From Salipiger sp. H15 (lineage in GTDB: Bacteria; Pseudomonadota; Alphaproteobacteria; Rhodobacterales; Rhodobacteraceae), in the NCBI RefSeq assembly GCF_040409955.1, contig NZ_CP123384.1:372001-436000 (forward strand): DNA of 64,000 nucleotides, in the 5' to 3' direction. Shown here piece by piece: positions 8,342 through 16,980 of this stretch; the stretch's first letter is position 1; each line of letters opens with the position of its first letter. The position numbers and the translations under genes were made by a program. The notes beneath the pieces are model-generated. The model worked only from the letters and a program-made list of their open reading frames with translations. It made no database searches and was not told the DNA's origin.

Positions 8342-8397
8342 GATATGTTATAGTGTAGCCGATATCAACCCCGCCATATGTTACTTTATAACATACG
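8342..8397. promoter_or_regulatory. Two candidate Zur boxes between zur and znuA
   Basis: The second site has a clear inverted repeat: TATGTTA at 8377-8383 and TAACATA at 8389-8395 with a 5-base spacer. It fits the alphaproteobacterial Zur consensus, roughly ATGTTATA-N-TATAACAT, as I recall it. The first site (about 8342-8364) has one strong half, ATGTTATA, and a degenerate second half. A 9-base perfect inverted repeat, GGTTGATAT (8338-8346) and ATATCAACC (8362-8370), frames the first site. The position between zur-znuCB and znuA is exactly where Zur control is expected. Confidence 0.75.
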
Positions 8398-8429
8398 CTG
8401 ATTCCAGACATCCGACGCACGAGGCCCCG

Positions 8430-9392
8430 ATGATCCGCACCCTCCTTCCCGCCCTGCTGCTTGCCAGCCCCGCCCTCGCCGAAGTGCCGAAGGTGGTCAC
8501 CGACATCGCCCCCGTGCAGGGGCTGGTGGCGAGCGTCATGGGCGATCTCGGCACGCCCGGCCTGCTGATCCCCGCCGGGGCCTCGCCGCACAGCCACGCG
8601 CTGAAGCCCTCCGAGGCGCGCGCCCTGCAGCAGGCCGACCTGATCTTCTGGATCGGGCCGGAGCTGAGCCCCGACCTCGCCCGCAAGATCGATGCGATCG
8701 CCGCGGAAGGCACCGCCGTCGCGCTCTTCGACCTGCCGGGCACGCGGCACCTCGCGGCGCGGAGCGACGTGCTCTTCGCCGAGCCCGGCGCGGAGGAGGG
8801 CCATGACCATGGCGCGCACGAGGATCACGACGACCACGATCACGAGGATCACGACGCGGAGGGGCACCACCACGAGGGCGGCGACCCGCACGCCTGGCTT
8901 TCGCTCGACAATGCCGCGACCTGGCTGACCGCGATCACCGCGACCCTCTCCGAGGCGGACCCCGAGAACGCGCCCGCCTATGCCGCCAATGCCGAGGCCG
9001 CGCAGGCCCGCCTCGCCGAGGCCCGCGCAACCGCCGAGGCCACGCTCGCCCCGGTGAAGGACCAGCGCTTCGTCGTCTTCCACGACGCCTTCCAGTACTA
9101 TGAGGACACCTTCGGCCTGACCGTGCTGGGGGCAATCTCGCTTTCCGATGCGACGACCCCCAGCCCGGCCCGGCTCGACGCGCTGCGCGACGCGCTTGAG
9201 GGCGCCGGCGCCGCCTGCGTCTTTGCCGAACCGCAGTTCGACCCGCGCCTCATCGCCGCGGTGACCGAGGGCGCGGGCACCCCGGTCGCGGAACTCGACC
9301 CGCTCGGCGCGAAGCTCGAGCCCGGACCCGGCTTCTACCCCGCGCTGATCGAGGACATGGCGCAGCGCATCGCCACCTGCGCCGCGCAGTAA
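8430..9392 (+). CDS. znuA: Zinc ABC transporter substrate-binding protein ZnuA
   Basis: This is the periplasmic zinc-binding protein of ZnuABC. The 320-residue product has a short Sec signal peptide ending near 'PALA' (about residue 16). The cluster A-1 fold is recognisable, with 'GASPHSHALKPS' giving one His ligand, a His/Asp-rich flexible loop at about 125-150 typical of zinc-specific members, 'DPHAWLS' after it, and 'FHDAFQYYE' near 215. The ATG at 8430 is chosen because it starts the signal peptide and has GAGG upstream; an upstream in-frame extension would run through the Zur boxes. The gene is monocistronic, with a strong terminator right after it. Confidence 0.95.
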   Translation: MIRTLLPALLLASPALAEVPKVVTDIAPVQGLVASVMGDLGTPGLLIPAGASPHSHALKPSEARALQQADLIFWIGPELSPDLARKIDAIAAEGTAVALFDLPGTRHLAARSDVLFAEPGAEEGHDHGAHEDHDDHDHEDHDAEGHHHEGGDPHAWLSLDNAATWLTAITATLSEADPENAPAYAANAEAAQARLAEARATAEATLAPVKDQRFVVFHDAFQYYEDTFGLTVLGAISLSDATTPSPARLDALRDALEGAGAACVFAEPQFDPRLIAAVTEGAGTPVAELDPLGAKLEPGPGFYPALIEDMAQRIATCAAQ

Positions 9393-9415
9393 GCCCGCCG
9401 CACCGCGCGACACCG

Positions 9416-9445
9416 GCCCCTTTGCTTGATGGCAAAGGGGCTTTT
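9416..9445 (+). terminator. Rho-independent terminator after znuA
   Basis: A 10-base perfect stem (GCCCCTTTGC 9416-9425, GCAAAGGGGC 9432-9441) with a 6-base loop is followed by TTTT. This is a textbook intrinsic terminator 24 bases past the znuA stop codon. Confidence 0.9.
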
Positions 9446-9562
9446 CCTTGCCGAATTTCCCGACTAATTAGCTTGGATAAAGGACGCGGGCGCCGCGTCG
9501 CCGGGCCTGCCGATCGCGCGCGCCCCGGAGACCAGGGCGCCACAGCCGCGCAAGGAGCCAGG

Positions 9563-10570
9563 ATGCACGCACCCCACGCCCGATTGAGCCGCCGCGGATT
9601 TCTCGCCGGGGCGGGCTGCCTGCTCGCCGCGACGCCGCTGCGCGCCGGCGGAGGAGAGCTGCGCTTTGCCCATGCCTATGGCGAGACCGTGCTGGCCGCC
9701 CCCGCGACCCGGGTCGTCTCGCTCGGCTATACCTCGCAGGACAGCCTGCTGGCGCTCGGCGTCGTGCCGCTGGCGGTGCGCTACTGGTACGGCGACCACC
9801 CCGGCGGGGTCTGGCCCTGGGCGCAGCCGCTGCTCGGCGGCGCCGAGCCGCTGCTGATGACCGGCGAAGTGTCGATCGAGACCGTCGCGAGCCTCGCCCC
9901 CGATCTCATCGTCGCCATCGGTTCGGGCATCTCCGAGGCGGAATACGCGCTGCTCTCGCAGATCGCCCCGGTGCTGATGCACGCCCCCGAGGTCACCACC
10001 TACGGCATGCCCTGGGACGCCGAGCTGCGGATGGTGGCCCGCGCCACCGGCACCGAAGGTCGCGCCGAGGAGCTGATCGCCGGGCTGCGCGGGCGCTTCG
10101 AGGCGCTGCGCGAGCGGCACCCCGACTGGCAGGACCGCAGCGCCGTCTGCGCCTGGCACTCGGGCGGGCAGACCAGCGCCTTCCTCGGCGGCGACAGCCG
10201 GGCGCAATTCCTGCGCGAGCTGGGCTTCAGGCTGCCCGAGGCGCTGGACGGGATGCAGGGGGACGACGGCTTCTACACCGCGCTTTCGCCCGAGGACCTC
10301 TCGCCCATCGACGCCGACGTGCTGCTGTGGATCTCCTCGGGTGGACAGGCCGAAGACCTTGCCGCGCTCGCCATGCGCCGCACCCTGCGCGCCAGTGCCG
10401 AGGGGCGCGAGGTGTTCTGCGACGCGCTGCTGTCGGGCGCGCTCTCCTTCGGCAGCGTGCTCTCGATGCCCTTCGCCCTCGACCGGCTCGAGCCCGAGAT
10501 CGCCGCGGCGATCGATGGCGACCCGGCCACGGTGGTGCAAAGCGCCGAAGAGGCCGGCCTGCTGCAATGA
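9563..10570 (+). CDS. Iron-siderophore ABC transporter substrate-binding protein (FecB/FepB type)
   Basis: This is the periplasmic binding protein of a ferric-siderophore importer. The 335-residue product has a twin-arginine signal: 'SRRGFLAGAG' near residues 9-18 followed by a hydrophobic stretch and a cut after 'LRA'. It then has the PBP-II fold (TroA-like) with 'RVVSLGYTSQDSLLALGV' at the start of the first lobe and 'SLAPDLIVAIGSG' typical of the family. The ATG at 9563 has AAGGAG six bases upstream. It is the first of five same-direction genes, followed with ATGA overlap by the permeases. The siderophore cannot be named from sequence. An iron-responsive promoter is expected in 9446-9562, where a CTAATTAG palindrome (9464-9471) is the only A/T-rich symmetric element I see. 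Confidence 0.88.
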   Translation: MHAPHARLSRRGFLAGAGCLLAATPLRAGGGELRFAHAYGETVLAAPATRVVSLGYTSQDSLLALGVVPLAVRYWYGDHPGGVWPWAQPLLGGAEPLLMTGEVSIETVASLAPDLIVAIGSGISEAEYALLSQIAPVLMHAPEVTTYGMPWDAELRMVARATGTEGRAEELIAGLRGRFEALRERHPDWQDRSAVCAWHSGGQTSAFLGGDSRAQFLRELGFRLPEALDGMQGDDGFYTALSPEDLSPIDADVLLWISSGGQAEDLAALAMRRTLRASAEGREVFCDALLSGALSFGSVLSMPFALDRLEPEIAAAIDGDPATVVQSAEEAGLLQ

Positions 10571-11553
10571 TGCGCCTCTTCGGCCTTCTCGCGCTGCTGG
10601 CGCTCGCGCTGGTGCTGGCCCTTTCGGTCGGTGCCCGCCCGGTGACGCCCGCCGTGGCGCTGGAGGCGCTGCGGGCCTATGATCCGACCAACCCCGACCA
10701 CGTGACGATGATGGCGATCCGCCTGCCGCGCCTCGCGGCGGGGCTGATCGCGGGCGGCGCGCTCGGCATCGCGGGCACGGTCATGCAGGTGATGACCCGC
10801 AACCCGCTGGCCGATCCGGGCCTTCTGGGCGTCAACTCCGGCGCGGCCTTCGCGCTGCTGATCGGCGCGACCGTCTTCGGCGCCGCTGACGAGGCCTCGG
10901 TGGCGCTGCTGACCTTCCCCGGCGCGGCGCTCGCCTCGGCGCTGGTCTTCGTACTCGGCGGCGGGCTGCGCGGCGACGTGGGGCCGGTGCGGCTGACGCT
11001 GGCCGGCGCGGCGCTGAACGCGCTGCTGCTGTCGCTGGTCACCGCCATCGTGCTGGTGCGGCAGGACACGCTCGACATGTTCCGCTTCTGGGTGGCGGGC
11101 TCGCTGACCCAGGCCGCCAGCCGCCCGCTGGCCGAGATGGCGCTGATCGCCGCGGCCGGGGGCCTCTTCGCGCTGGCCGTCGCGCCGCAGATCGAGGCGC
11201 TGTCGCTGGGCTCGGCGCTGTCGCGCGGGCTCGGGACGAAGCCGCGCCGGGTGCAGGCGGCGGCGCTGGCGGTGGTGACACTCTGCACCGGGGCGGCGGT
11301 CGCCGTGGCCGGCCCCATCGCCTTCCTCGGCCTCATGGTGCCGCCGCTCGCACGGATCGTGGCCGGGCATTCGCTGCGCCGCGAGCTTGTCGCCTCGGCC
11401 CTCCTCGGCGCTGCACTGCTGCTCTTCGCCGACACGCTCGGCCGGGTGGTCATGGCCCCCTCCGAGGTCCGCGCGGGCGTGATGACCGCGCTGATCGGCG
11501 GGCCGGTGTTCCTCTGGGTGGCGCGGCGCCTGCGCCCCGGGGCGACCGCATGA
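10567..11553 (+). CDS. Iron-siderophore ABC transporter permease 1 (FecCD family)
   Basis: This inner-membrane permease forms half of the translocation channel for ferric siderophore. The 328-residue, very hydrophobic protein has about nine or ten membrane helices and the family signatures 'RLPRLAAGLIAGGALGIAG' near residue 52 and 'NPLADPGLLGVNSGA' near 79. It also has 'GPIAFLGLMVPPLAR' near 246, the loop that contacts the ATPase. The ATG at 10567 overlaps the binding-protein stop (ATGA), and its own stop overlaps the next permease in the same manner, so the operon is tightly coupled. The two permeases are separate genes, the usual FecC/FecD arrangement. Confidence 0.92.
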   Translation: MMRLFGLLALLALALVLALSVGARPVTPAVALEALRAYDPTNPDHVTMMAIRLPRLAAGLIAGGALGIAGTVMQVMTRNPLADPGLLGVNSGAAFALLIGATVFGAADEASVALLTFPGAALASALVFVLGGGLRGDVGPVRLTLAGAALNALLLSLVTAIVLVRQDTLDMFRFWVAGSLTQAASRPLAEMALIAAAGGLFALAVAPQIEALSLGSALSRGLGTKPRRVQAAALAVVTLCTGAAVAVAGPIAFLGLMVPPLARIVAGHSLRRELVASALLGAALLLFADTLGRVVMAPSEVRAGVMTALIGGPVFLWVARRLRPGATA

Positions 11554-12527
11554 GAGGCGCGCTGACCCTCGGCTTGCTTCTCTTCGCCGCGACGCTCGCG
11601 GCGGTGATGCTGGGCCCGGTGCGGCTGAGCCCGGCGCTGCTCTGGCAGGGGCTGAGCACCGGCGAGGGGCCCGGCGCGCTGGTGCTCGGCACGATCCGCG
11701 GCCCGCGCGTGATGACCGCGCTCGGCGCCGGGGCGGTGCTGGGCCTTTCGGGCGCGCTCTTCCAGGCGCTCTTCCGCAACCCCTTGGCGGCGCCCGACAT
11801 CATGGGCTTCACCTCGGGCGCGGGGCTGACGATCATCGCCGCCATCGCGCTCGGCCTCTCCCTGCCCATGCCGCTGCTCGCGGCGGGCGGCGGTCTTATC
11901 GCGGCGGCGCTGGTGGTGCTGCTCTCGCAGCGCAGGGGCCACGCGACGCCGCCGCTGACGATGATCCTCGTCGGGCTCGGCATCGGCTTCATCGCCTCGG
12001 CGCTCTCGAGCTTCCTGCTGACCTTGCTGCCGCACACGCAGGCCGCCGAGGCGCAGCGCTGGCTGACCGGCTCGCTGGCGGCGCGCGACTGGGGACAGGT
12101 GGCGCAGGTCTGGCTGGTCGGCGCGCTGCTCGCGGCACTGGCGCTGGCGCAGCTGCGCCGCCTCGCCGCGCTGGAGCTGGGCGAGGATCTTGCCGCCGGG
12201 CTCGGCCTGCGGGTCGGCCGGGCGCGCATGGCGCTGGCGGCAACCGCGGTGCTGCTGGCGGCGGCGGGCGTGGCGGTGGCGGGCCCCGTGCCCTTCATCG
12301 CGCTGATGTCCGGCCCGCTCGGCGCGCGGCTCACCGGGGCGCGGCGCCTGCCGGGCCGGATGCTGGCGGCGGGGGGCACCGGCGCCCTGGTGCTGGTGGT
12401 GGCCGACCTTGCCGCCCGCGCCGCGCTTCCCGGCATCCAGCTGCCCGTCGGGGTGATGACCGGCCTTCTGGGCGCCCCCTACCTGCTCTGGCGCCTGTCG
12501 CGCGAAATGGAGAAAGGCGAGCTATGA
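11550..12527 (+). CDS. Iron-siderophore ABC transporter permease 2 (FecCD family)
   Basis: This is the second permease of the siderophore importer, 325 residues, pairing with the product of the gene just before it. It shares the family motifs: 'IRGPRVMTALGAGAVLGLSG' near 50, 'NPLAAPDIMGFTSGA' near 77 and 'AVAGPVPFIALMSGPL' near 240. The last of these is a slightly altered version of the usual 'GPI.FVGL..PH..R' loop, with 'ALMSGPLGARL' in its place. The reading frame overlaps both neighbours by ATGA. Length and hydrophobic profile are normal. Confidence 0.92.
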   Translation: MRGALTLGLLLFAATLAAVMLGPVRLSPALLWQGLSTGEGPGALVLGTIRGPRVMTALGAGAVLGLSGALFQALFRNPLAAPDIMGFTSGAGLTIIAAIALGLSLPMPLLAAGGGLIAAALVVLLSQRRGHATPPLTMILVGLGIGFIASALSSFLLTLLPHTQAAEAQRWLTGSLAARDWGQVAQVWLVGALLAALALAQLRRLAALELGEDLAAGLGLRVGRARMALAATAVLLAAAGVAVAGPVPFIALMSGPLGARLTGARRLPGRMLAAGGTGALVLVVADLAARAALPGIQLPVGVMTGLLGAPYLLWRLSREMEKGEL

Positions 12528-13315
12528 GCCTCGATCTGCACACAACGGGCCTCAGGGCCGAGGGCCTCTCGCTGGGCTATGCCGAGCGCCCGGTGATCTC
12601 GGACCTGTCGCTCGACCTGCCGCGCGGCGAGATGACCGCGATCCTCGGCCCCAACGGCTGCGGCAAGTCCACGCTGCTGCGCGCCATGGCCCGGCTGCTG
12701 GCGCCTTCCGCCGGGCGGGTGACGCTCGACGGGCAGGACATCCACCGCCACGACACCCGCGCCCTCGCCCGCGAGCTGGCGATCCTGCCGCAGGCGCCGA
12801 TCGCCCCCGAGGGGATCACCGTCGCCGACCTCGTGAAGCGCGGCCGCACGCCATGGAGGGGCCTCTTCAGCCCGTGGCGCGAGGAGGACGCTTCCGCCTG
12901 CGCCGAGGCGCTTGCCGCCGTGCAGATGAGCGAGTTCGCCGACCGCCCCCTTGGCGAGCTGTCGGGCGGGCAGCGCCAGCGGGCGTGGATCGCGCTGGTG
13001 CTGGCGCAGTCCGCGCCGCTCTTGCTGCTCGACGAGCCGACCACCTACCTCGACCTCGTGCACCAGATCGACGTGCTGGCGCTGCTGCGCCGCCGCAACC
13101 GCGAGGCCGGGCTGACCGTGGTCTCGGTGCTGCACGACCTCAACCTCGCCGCGCGCTTCTCCGACCGGCTGGTGCTGCTGGGGCGCGACGGGCTCGTCGC
13201 CACCGGCGCGCCCTGGGAGGTTCTGACGCCCGAGAACCTGCAAACCGCCTTCGGCCTTGCCGCCCGCGTCGATCCCGATCCGGTCACCGGCACGCCGATG
13301 ATCATCCCGCTCTGA
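12524..13315 (+). CDS. Iron-siderophore ABC transporter ATP-binding protein (FecE type)
   Basis: This is the ATPase of the siderophore importer. The 263 residues include Walker A 'GPNGCGKST' near 42-50, a Q-loop 'LPQAP', the signature 'LSGGQRQRAWIALVLAQ' near 146, Walker B 'LLLLDEPTTYLDL' near 168 and the switch His in 'SVLHDLNLA' near 204. The 'DEPTTYLDL' and 'VLHDLN' forms are typical of iron-siderophore and cobalamin ATPases. Its ATG overlaps the preceding permease stop. The next gene follows after 17 bases. Confidence 0.94.
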   Translation: MSLDLHTTGLRAEGLSLGYAERPVISDLSLDLPRGEMTAILGPNGCGKSTLLRAMARLLAPSAGRVTLDGQDIHRHDTRALARELAILPQAPIAPEGITVADLVKRGRTPWRGLFSPWREEDASACAEALAAVQMSEFADRPLGELSGGQRQRAWIALVLAQSAPLLLLDEPTTYLDLVHQIDVLALLRRRNREAGLTVVSVLHDLNLAARFSDRLVLLGRDGLVATGAPWEVLTPENLQTAFGLAARVDPDPVTGTPMIIPL

Positions 13316-13332
13316 GCGACAGGAGAGCGCCC

Positions 13333-14361
13333 GTGACCCTGCCCATCCGCCCCACCTCCTCCAGTCGCTTCGACGGCGCCCTGCCCGAGGGCTTCGTCGC
13401 CCACCTGCGCGCCCATCTCGAGGAATACGGCGTGCCGCTCGAGGAACGCGGCGCGCGGCTGACCGCCCGCTACGCCAAGGCCGACGTGGCGCTGCACCTC
13501 GACGCCGGGGGCTTTGCCGTCGAGATCGCCGCCGAGGACGAGCTGCCGCTGCACCAGTGCCGCGAGACGGTGATCTACCTGCTCGACCACCTGCTGCCCG
13601 AGGCCGGGGCACGGATGAGCTGGAGCGGCGTGGCCGAGGCGCGCACCCCGCCCAACTTCCACTTCGCCACCGTGCTCTCGACGCGGCGGATCACCCCGAA
13701 CTTCCTGCGGCTCGAGATGGCCTGCGACGGCATCGCGGCGCTTTCCGAGGGCGGCATGCACTTCTCGCTGCTGCTGCCACCCGAGGGCAGCAGCCCGCGC
13801 TGGCCCGAGCTGACCGAGCAGGGCCGGACGATCTGGCCCGACGGCGCCTGCGCGCTGCACCGGGCGGCCTATACCTTCGTCTGGCTCGACGCGGCGGCGG
13901 GGCGCTTCGCCTTCGACATTTTCGAGCACGAGGGCGGGCGCACCACCGACTGGGCGCGGCGCGCGGCGCCCGGCGAGACGGTCGGCATCATGGGGCCGGG
14001 TGGCGGCGATTTCCCGCAGGCCGAATGCCTGCTGCTGGCCGGGGACGAGACCGCCCTGCCCGCGATCCGCCGCATCCTCGAGCACTCGCCCACGACCCGT
14101 CGCGGCACGGTGCTGATCGAGACCGGCTCCGAGGGCGACCGGCCCGAGCTGCCCCTTCCCCCGGGCATGAGCCTGCGCTGGATTCCCCGCGAGGGCGGCG
14201 GGCTCGAGGCCGCGCTGGCCGAGGTCACGGAGATCGAGGACGGCCAGCACGTCTGGCTCGCCGCCGAGAAATCCGTGGTCCGCGCCGCCAAGGCGCAGTT
14301 CAAGGCGCTCGGCCTGCCGCGCGAGCTGGGATATTTCTCGGCCTACTGGATCCGGGGCTGA
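13333..14361 (+). CDS. Siderophore-interacting protein (ferric-siderophore reductase) with DUF2218-like N-domain
   Basis: This is likely a cytosolic flavin- and NADPH-dependent reductase that releases iron from imported siderophores. The 342-residue protein starts at a GTG with AGGAGAG upstream. The first ~100 residues look like DUF2218, a small domain often found with or fused to siderophore-interacting proteins. From about 110 on it has the SIP layout: an FAD-binding beta-barrel with 'ITPNFLRLEMACDGI' and 'AYTFVWLD', the 'GETVGIMGPGGG' phosphate loop, 'LLLAGDETALPAIRRILE' (the family hallmark 'AGDETALPAI'), and a C-terminal 'YWIRG'. Its place as the last gene of the import operon fits the role. 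Confidence 0.88.
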   Translation: MTLPIRPTSSSRFDGALPEGFVAHLRAHLEEYGVPLEERGARLTARYAKADVALHLDAGGFAVEIAAEDELPLHQCRETVIYLLDHLLPEAGARMSWSGVAEARTPPNFHFATVLSTRRITPNFLRLEMACDGIAALSEGGMHFSLLLPPEGSSPRWPELTEQGRTIWPDGACALHRAAYTFVWLDAAAGRFAFDIFEHEGGRTTDWARRAAPGETVGIMGPGGGDFPQAECLLLAGDETALPAIRRILEHSPTTRRGTVLIETGSEGDRPELPLPPGMSLRWIPREGGGLEAALAEVTEIEDGQHVWLAAEKSVVRAAKAQFKALGLPRELGYFSAYWIRG

Positions 14362-14381
14362 CGGGCTCCCCCAAAAACAGA

Positions 14382-14402
14382 CGCGGGGCTCCCGGCCCCG
14401 CG
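14382..14402. terminator. Hairpin between convergent siderophore and pxp genes
   Basis: A seven-base G+C stem (CGCGGGG 14382-14388, CCCCGCG 14396-14402) with a 7-base loop sits in the 67-base gap between two convergent genes. It is probably a bidirectional terminator, though the U-tract on either side is weak. Confidence 0.5.
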
Positions 14403-14428
14403 CCCTTCGTCTTCGATCGTGAGGTCGC

Positions 14429-15205
14429 TCAGACCCCGCCGGTGCGCCCCGGGAAGACCGCCAGCGTCACGCCCGCGCCTTCGAGCGCCGCGCGCACCGA
14501 GCGGGCGATCTCGAGCGCGGTCTTGCCGTCGCCATGCAGGCAGATCGTGTCCACCGCCGCCGGGATGTGCCTGCCGCTCTCGGTGATGATCGCGCCCGCC
14601 TGCACCATCTTGACCATGCGCTCCGCCGCCAGCGCGGGATCGTGGATCACCGCCCCGGGCAGCGACCGGTCGACCAGCGTCGCGTCGTCGTTGTAGGCGC
14701 GGTCGGCGAAGATCTCGCCCGCCCAGCGGCAGCCCAGCTCCTCGACCGCCGCCTGCTGCTGCGTCGCCGCCAGCACCATGACGATGATCCCGGGATCGAC
14801 CGAGAGCGCGCCCTCGTAGGCGGCCATGGCCATCGCCTTGTCCTCGGCGCACATGTTCGCGAGCGCGCCGTGCAGCTTCAGGTGCCGCACCGCGCCGCCC
14901 GCCATGGCCGCCATCGCCTGCGCCGCGCCGAGCTGGTAGGCCGCGAGGTTGCGCAGGCTGGCCTTCGACAGGTCCATCCGCCGCCGCCCGAAGCCCTGCA
15001 GGTCGGGAAAGCCCGGATGCGCGCCGATGCCGGTGCCCTTGGCCACCGCCAGCTTCATCGTCGCCGCCATCACGTCCGGGTCGCTGGCATGAAAGCCGCA
15101 GGCGATGTTGGCCGAGGTGATCACCTCCAAGAGCGCCGCATCCTGCCCCATGACCCAAGGGCCAAAGCTTTCTCCCATGTCCGCGTTGAGATCGACGCTG
15201 GTCAT
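14429..15205 (-). CDS. pxpA: 5-oxoprolinase subunit A (LamB/YcsF family)
   Basis: PxpA works with PxpB and PxpC as an ATP-dependent 5-oxoprolinase that opens pyroglutamate to glutamate, disposing of a metabolite that forms spontaneously from glutamine. The 258-residue protein has the LamB/YcsF hallmarks: 'DLNADMGESFG' at residues 5-15, 'SANIACGFHASDP' near 31 and 'IGAHPGFPDLQGFGRR' near 57. The fold is a metal-dependent deacetylase-like TIM barrel. It is third in the pxpB-pxpC-pxpA run; 27 bases separate it from pxpC. A terminator hairpin follows. Confidence 0.93.
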   Translation of the reverse strand: MTSVDLNADMGESFGPWVMGQDAALLEVITSANIACGFHASDPDVMAATMKLAVAKGTGIGAHPGFPDLQGFGRRRMDLSKASLRNLAAYQLGAAQAMAAMAGGAVRHLKLHGALANMCAEDKAMAMAAYEGALSVDPGIIVMVLAATQQQAAVEELGCRWAGEIFADRAYNDDATLVDRSLPGAVIHDPALAAERMVKMVQAGAIITESGRHIPAAVDTICLHGDGKTALEIARSVRAALEGAGVTLAVFPGRTGGV

Positions 15206-15232
15206 CCCGTGCTCCCTTCCTCTTCGATGTGC

Positions 15233-16246
15233 CTAGTGATCGTGATGCTCGCCGTTGGAAAAGCCGCTGACCAGCTTGTAACCCAGCAGGTCCGGCACGT
15301 CGCCGGGGTGGCGCACCAGCGGCTCGACTTTGCGCGGCAACTCCTTGAGCGCGGCGCGGAACGCCGCCTCGGCCGCCAGCGCCTCCTCCATCGTCACGAA
15401 GCGGAAGCGCAGCTCGGCCCCGGCGGGCGCCTGCGCGACGCGCGGCAGGTCGGCGGGGATGACAGTGGCAAGGCGCGGGTAGCCGCCGGTGGTCTGCGAC
15501 TCGGCCAGCAGCACGAAAGGCGCGCCGTCGCCGGTCACCTGGATGTCGCCGGGGGTGATGATCTCCGAAACCACCGAGAGCCCGCCCTCGACGCCGAAGG
15601 GCGCGCCCTCGGGCACGACCTTGACGCCCATGCGGTTGGCGCGGGCGTCGCGGATGAAGCGGGTGGTGCCGAGCCGGGCGCGCTGCTCCTCGGGGAAGAG
15701 CCGGGTCTGCAGGCTTTCCACCACGCGCAGCTCGCCGCCCGAGAACCGGTCGGCCACCGCCAGCCTGCGCGCCACGGCGCTGCCGCGATCGGCGCCGACG
15801 GGAATGCGGTCCCCCGCCTCGACCGCCCGGCCGAGCCCGGCGGTCAGATGCGCCGAGACCGCGTCGAGGATCTCTTCCGGGACGAGCCCCCCGCCCACCG
15901 ACAGGTAGCCGTAGGCGCCCGATTGCACCGGCCCGATCTCCAGCACCGCGCCCTTCGGCAGGGCGTGGCAGGCGTGCCACGTGACCGGCGCGCCGTCGAT
16001 GCTGGCGCGCATCGGCGCGCCGGTGAGCGCGATGCGCAGGTCGCACCCGGCCTCGAAGCGCCCGCCCAGGCCGCCCATCTCCAGCGCCGCGGTCTCGCCC
16101 TGCCCGAGCAGCGCCGCGCCCTCGGCCAGCGCCAGCCGGTCCATGGCGCCGCCGCGCGAGAGCCCGTAGGCGATCCAGCCCGGCCGCCCGCCGTCCTGCA
16201 GGGTGACCGCCGGTCCGGCGCGGTGGACGATGAGTTCACGGGTCAT
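15233..16246 (-). CDS. pxpC: 5-oxoprolinase subunit C (biotin-dependent carboxyltransferase-like, KipA type)
   Basis: PxpC pairs with PxpB to make the kinase-like part of 5-oxoprolinase. The 337-residue protein has the AHS2/urea amidolyase-like fold: 'VTLQDGGRPGWIAYGLSRGG' near 14, 'NPLVG'-like region replaced by 'AALLGQGETAALEMG', 'YLSVGGGLVPEEILDAVS' near 116, and 'QTTGGYPRLATVIPADLPR' near 258. The ATG at 16246 overlaps the pxpB stop (ATGA), which decides against an upstream in-frame start. A His-containing C-terminus ('GEHHDH') is a small oddity. Confidence 0.92.
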   Translation of the reverse strand: MTRELIVHRAGPAVTLQDGGRPGWIAYGLSRGGAMDRLALAEGAALLGQGETAALEMGGLGGRFEAGCDLRIALTGAPMRASIDGAPVTWHACHALPKGAVLEIGPVQSGAYGYLSVGGGLVPEEILDAVSAHLTAGLGRAVEAGDRIPVGADRGSAVARRLAVADRFSGGELRVVESLQTRLFPEEQRARLGTTRFIRDARANRMGVKVVPEGAPFGVEGGLSVVSEIITPGDIQVTGDGAPFVLLAESQTTGGYPRLATVIPADLPRVAQAPAGAELRFRFVTMEEALAAEAAFRAALKELPRKVEPLVRHPGDVPDLLGYKLVSGFSNGEHHDH

Positions 16247-16980
16247 GCCAGCGCCTCCCATGTCGCGCCGCCCTCGGGATCGGCCTGCATGCGGGCGAAG
16301 ACCTCCTCGGAGACCTGCGGGAACTCCACCTCGTCGCCGGGGGCCAGCAGGAAGGGGCGCTCGGCACCGAGCCGGAACAGCGGTGCGGCGGTCTGGCCGA
16401 CATGGCGCCAGCCGGTCGGCGCGGTGACCGAGAAGATGACGAACTGCCGGATCGCCAGCACCAGCGCGCCCTTCGGCACGCGCGGCGTCAGCGCCTGCTG
16501 GCGCGGGATGTTCCAGACCTCGGGCAGCTCGCCGAGATAGGGCTGGCCCGGCGCGAAACCGAGCGCGGTGACCCGCACCCGCGCCGAGGAAAGCGAAGCC
16601 AGCGCCTCGGCCTCGGTCATGCCCGCCACCTGCGCCGCCTCGGCGAGCTGCGGGCCGAGCGTGCCGCCGTAGACCGTGGGGATGCGGTGCAGCCGGCGCC
16701 CGTGCGGCATCTCGGCCTGCAGCCAGTCGCGCGAGCCCATGAGCGCGCGCAGCCGCGCCTCGAGCGGGGCATGGCCCACCGCCAGCGGATCGAAGCGCAG
16801 GTAGGCAGAGACGAGCGAGGAGGAAATCTCCTCCACCCCGTCCCAGCGGTCTGCCTCGAGCGCGGCGCGGAAGGCCAGCGCGGCGCGGTTGGCGGGCTCG
16901 CTCAGCTTGTCGCCGAAGCTCACCAGCATGCCGTCGATGCCGGCGGTGCGCAGCAGGGGATAGGCGGGAAGATCACTCAT
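16243..16980 (-). CDS. pxpB: 5-oxoprolinase subunit B (KipI-type)
   Basis: This is the allophanate-hydrolase subunit 1-like component of 5-oxoprolinase. The 245-residue protein contains 'IPTVYGGTLGPQLAEAAQVAG' near 120, a version of the family's 'IPV.YGG..GPDL', and 'LGFAPGQPYLGELPEVWNIPR' near 165 matching 'GF.PGF.YLGGLP..L..PR'. The start at 16980 is the ATG that begins the conserved part; the open frame upstream is low-complexity. It is the first gene of the pxp operon. The 249-base region upstream contains dispersed repeat sequence rather than an obvious promoter. Confidence 0.92.
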   Translation of the reverse strand: MSDLPAYPLLRTAGIDGMLVSFGDKLSEPANRAALAFRAALEADRWDGVEEISSSLVSAYLRFDPLAVGHAPLEARLRALMGSRDWLQAEMPHGRRLHRIPTVYGGTLGPQLAEAAQVAGMTEAEALASLSSARVRVTALGFAPGQPYLGELPEVWNIPRQQALTPRVPKGALVLAIRQFVIFSVTAPTGWRHVGQTAAPLFRLGAERPFLLAPGDEVEFPQVSEEVFARMQADPEGGATWEALA

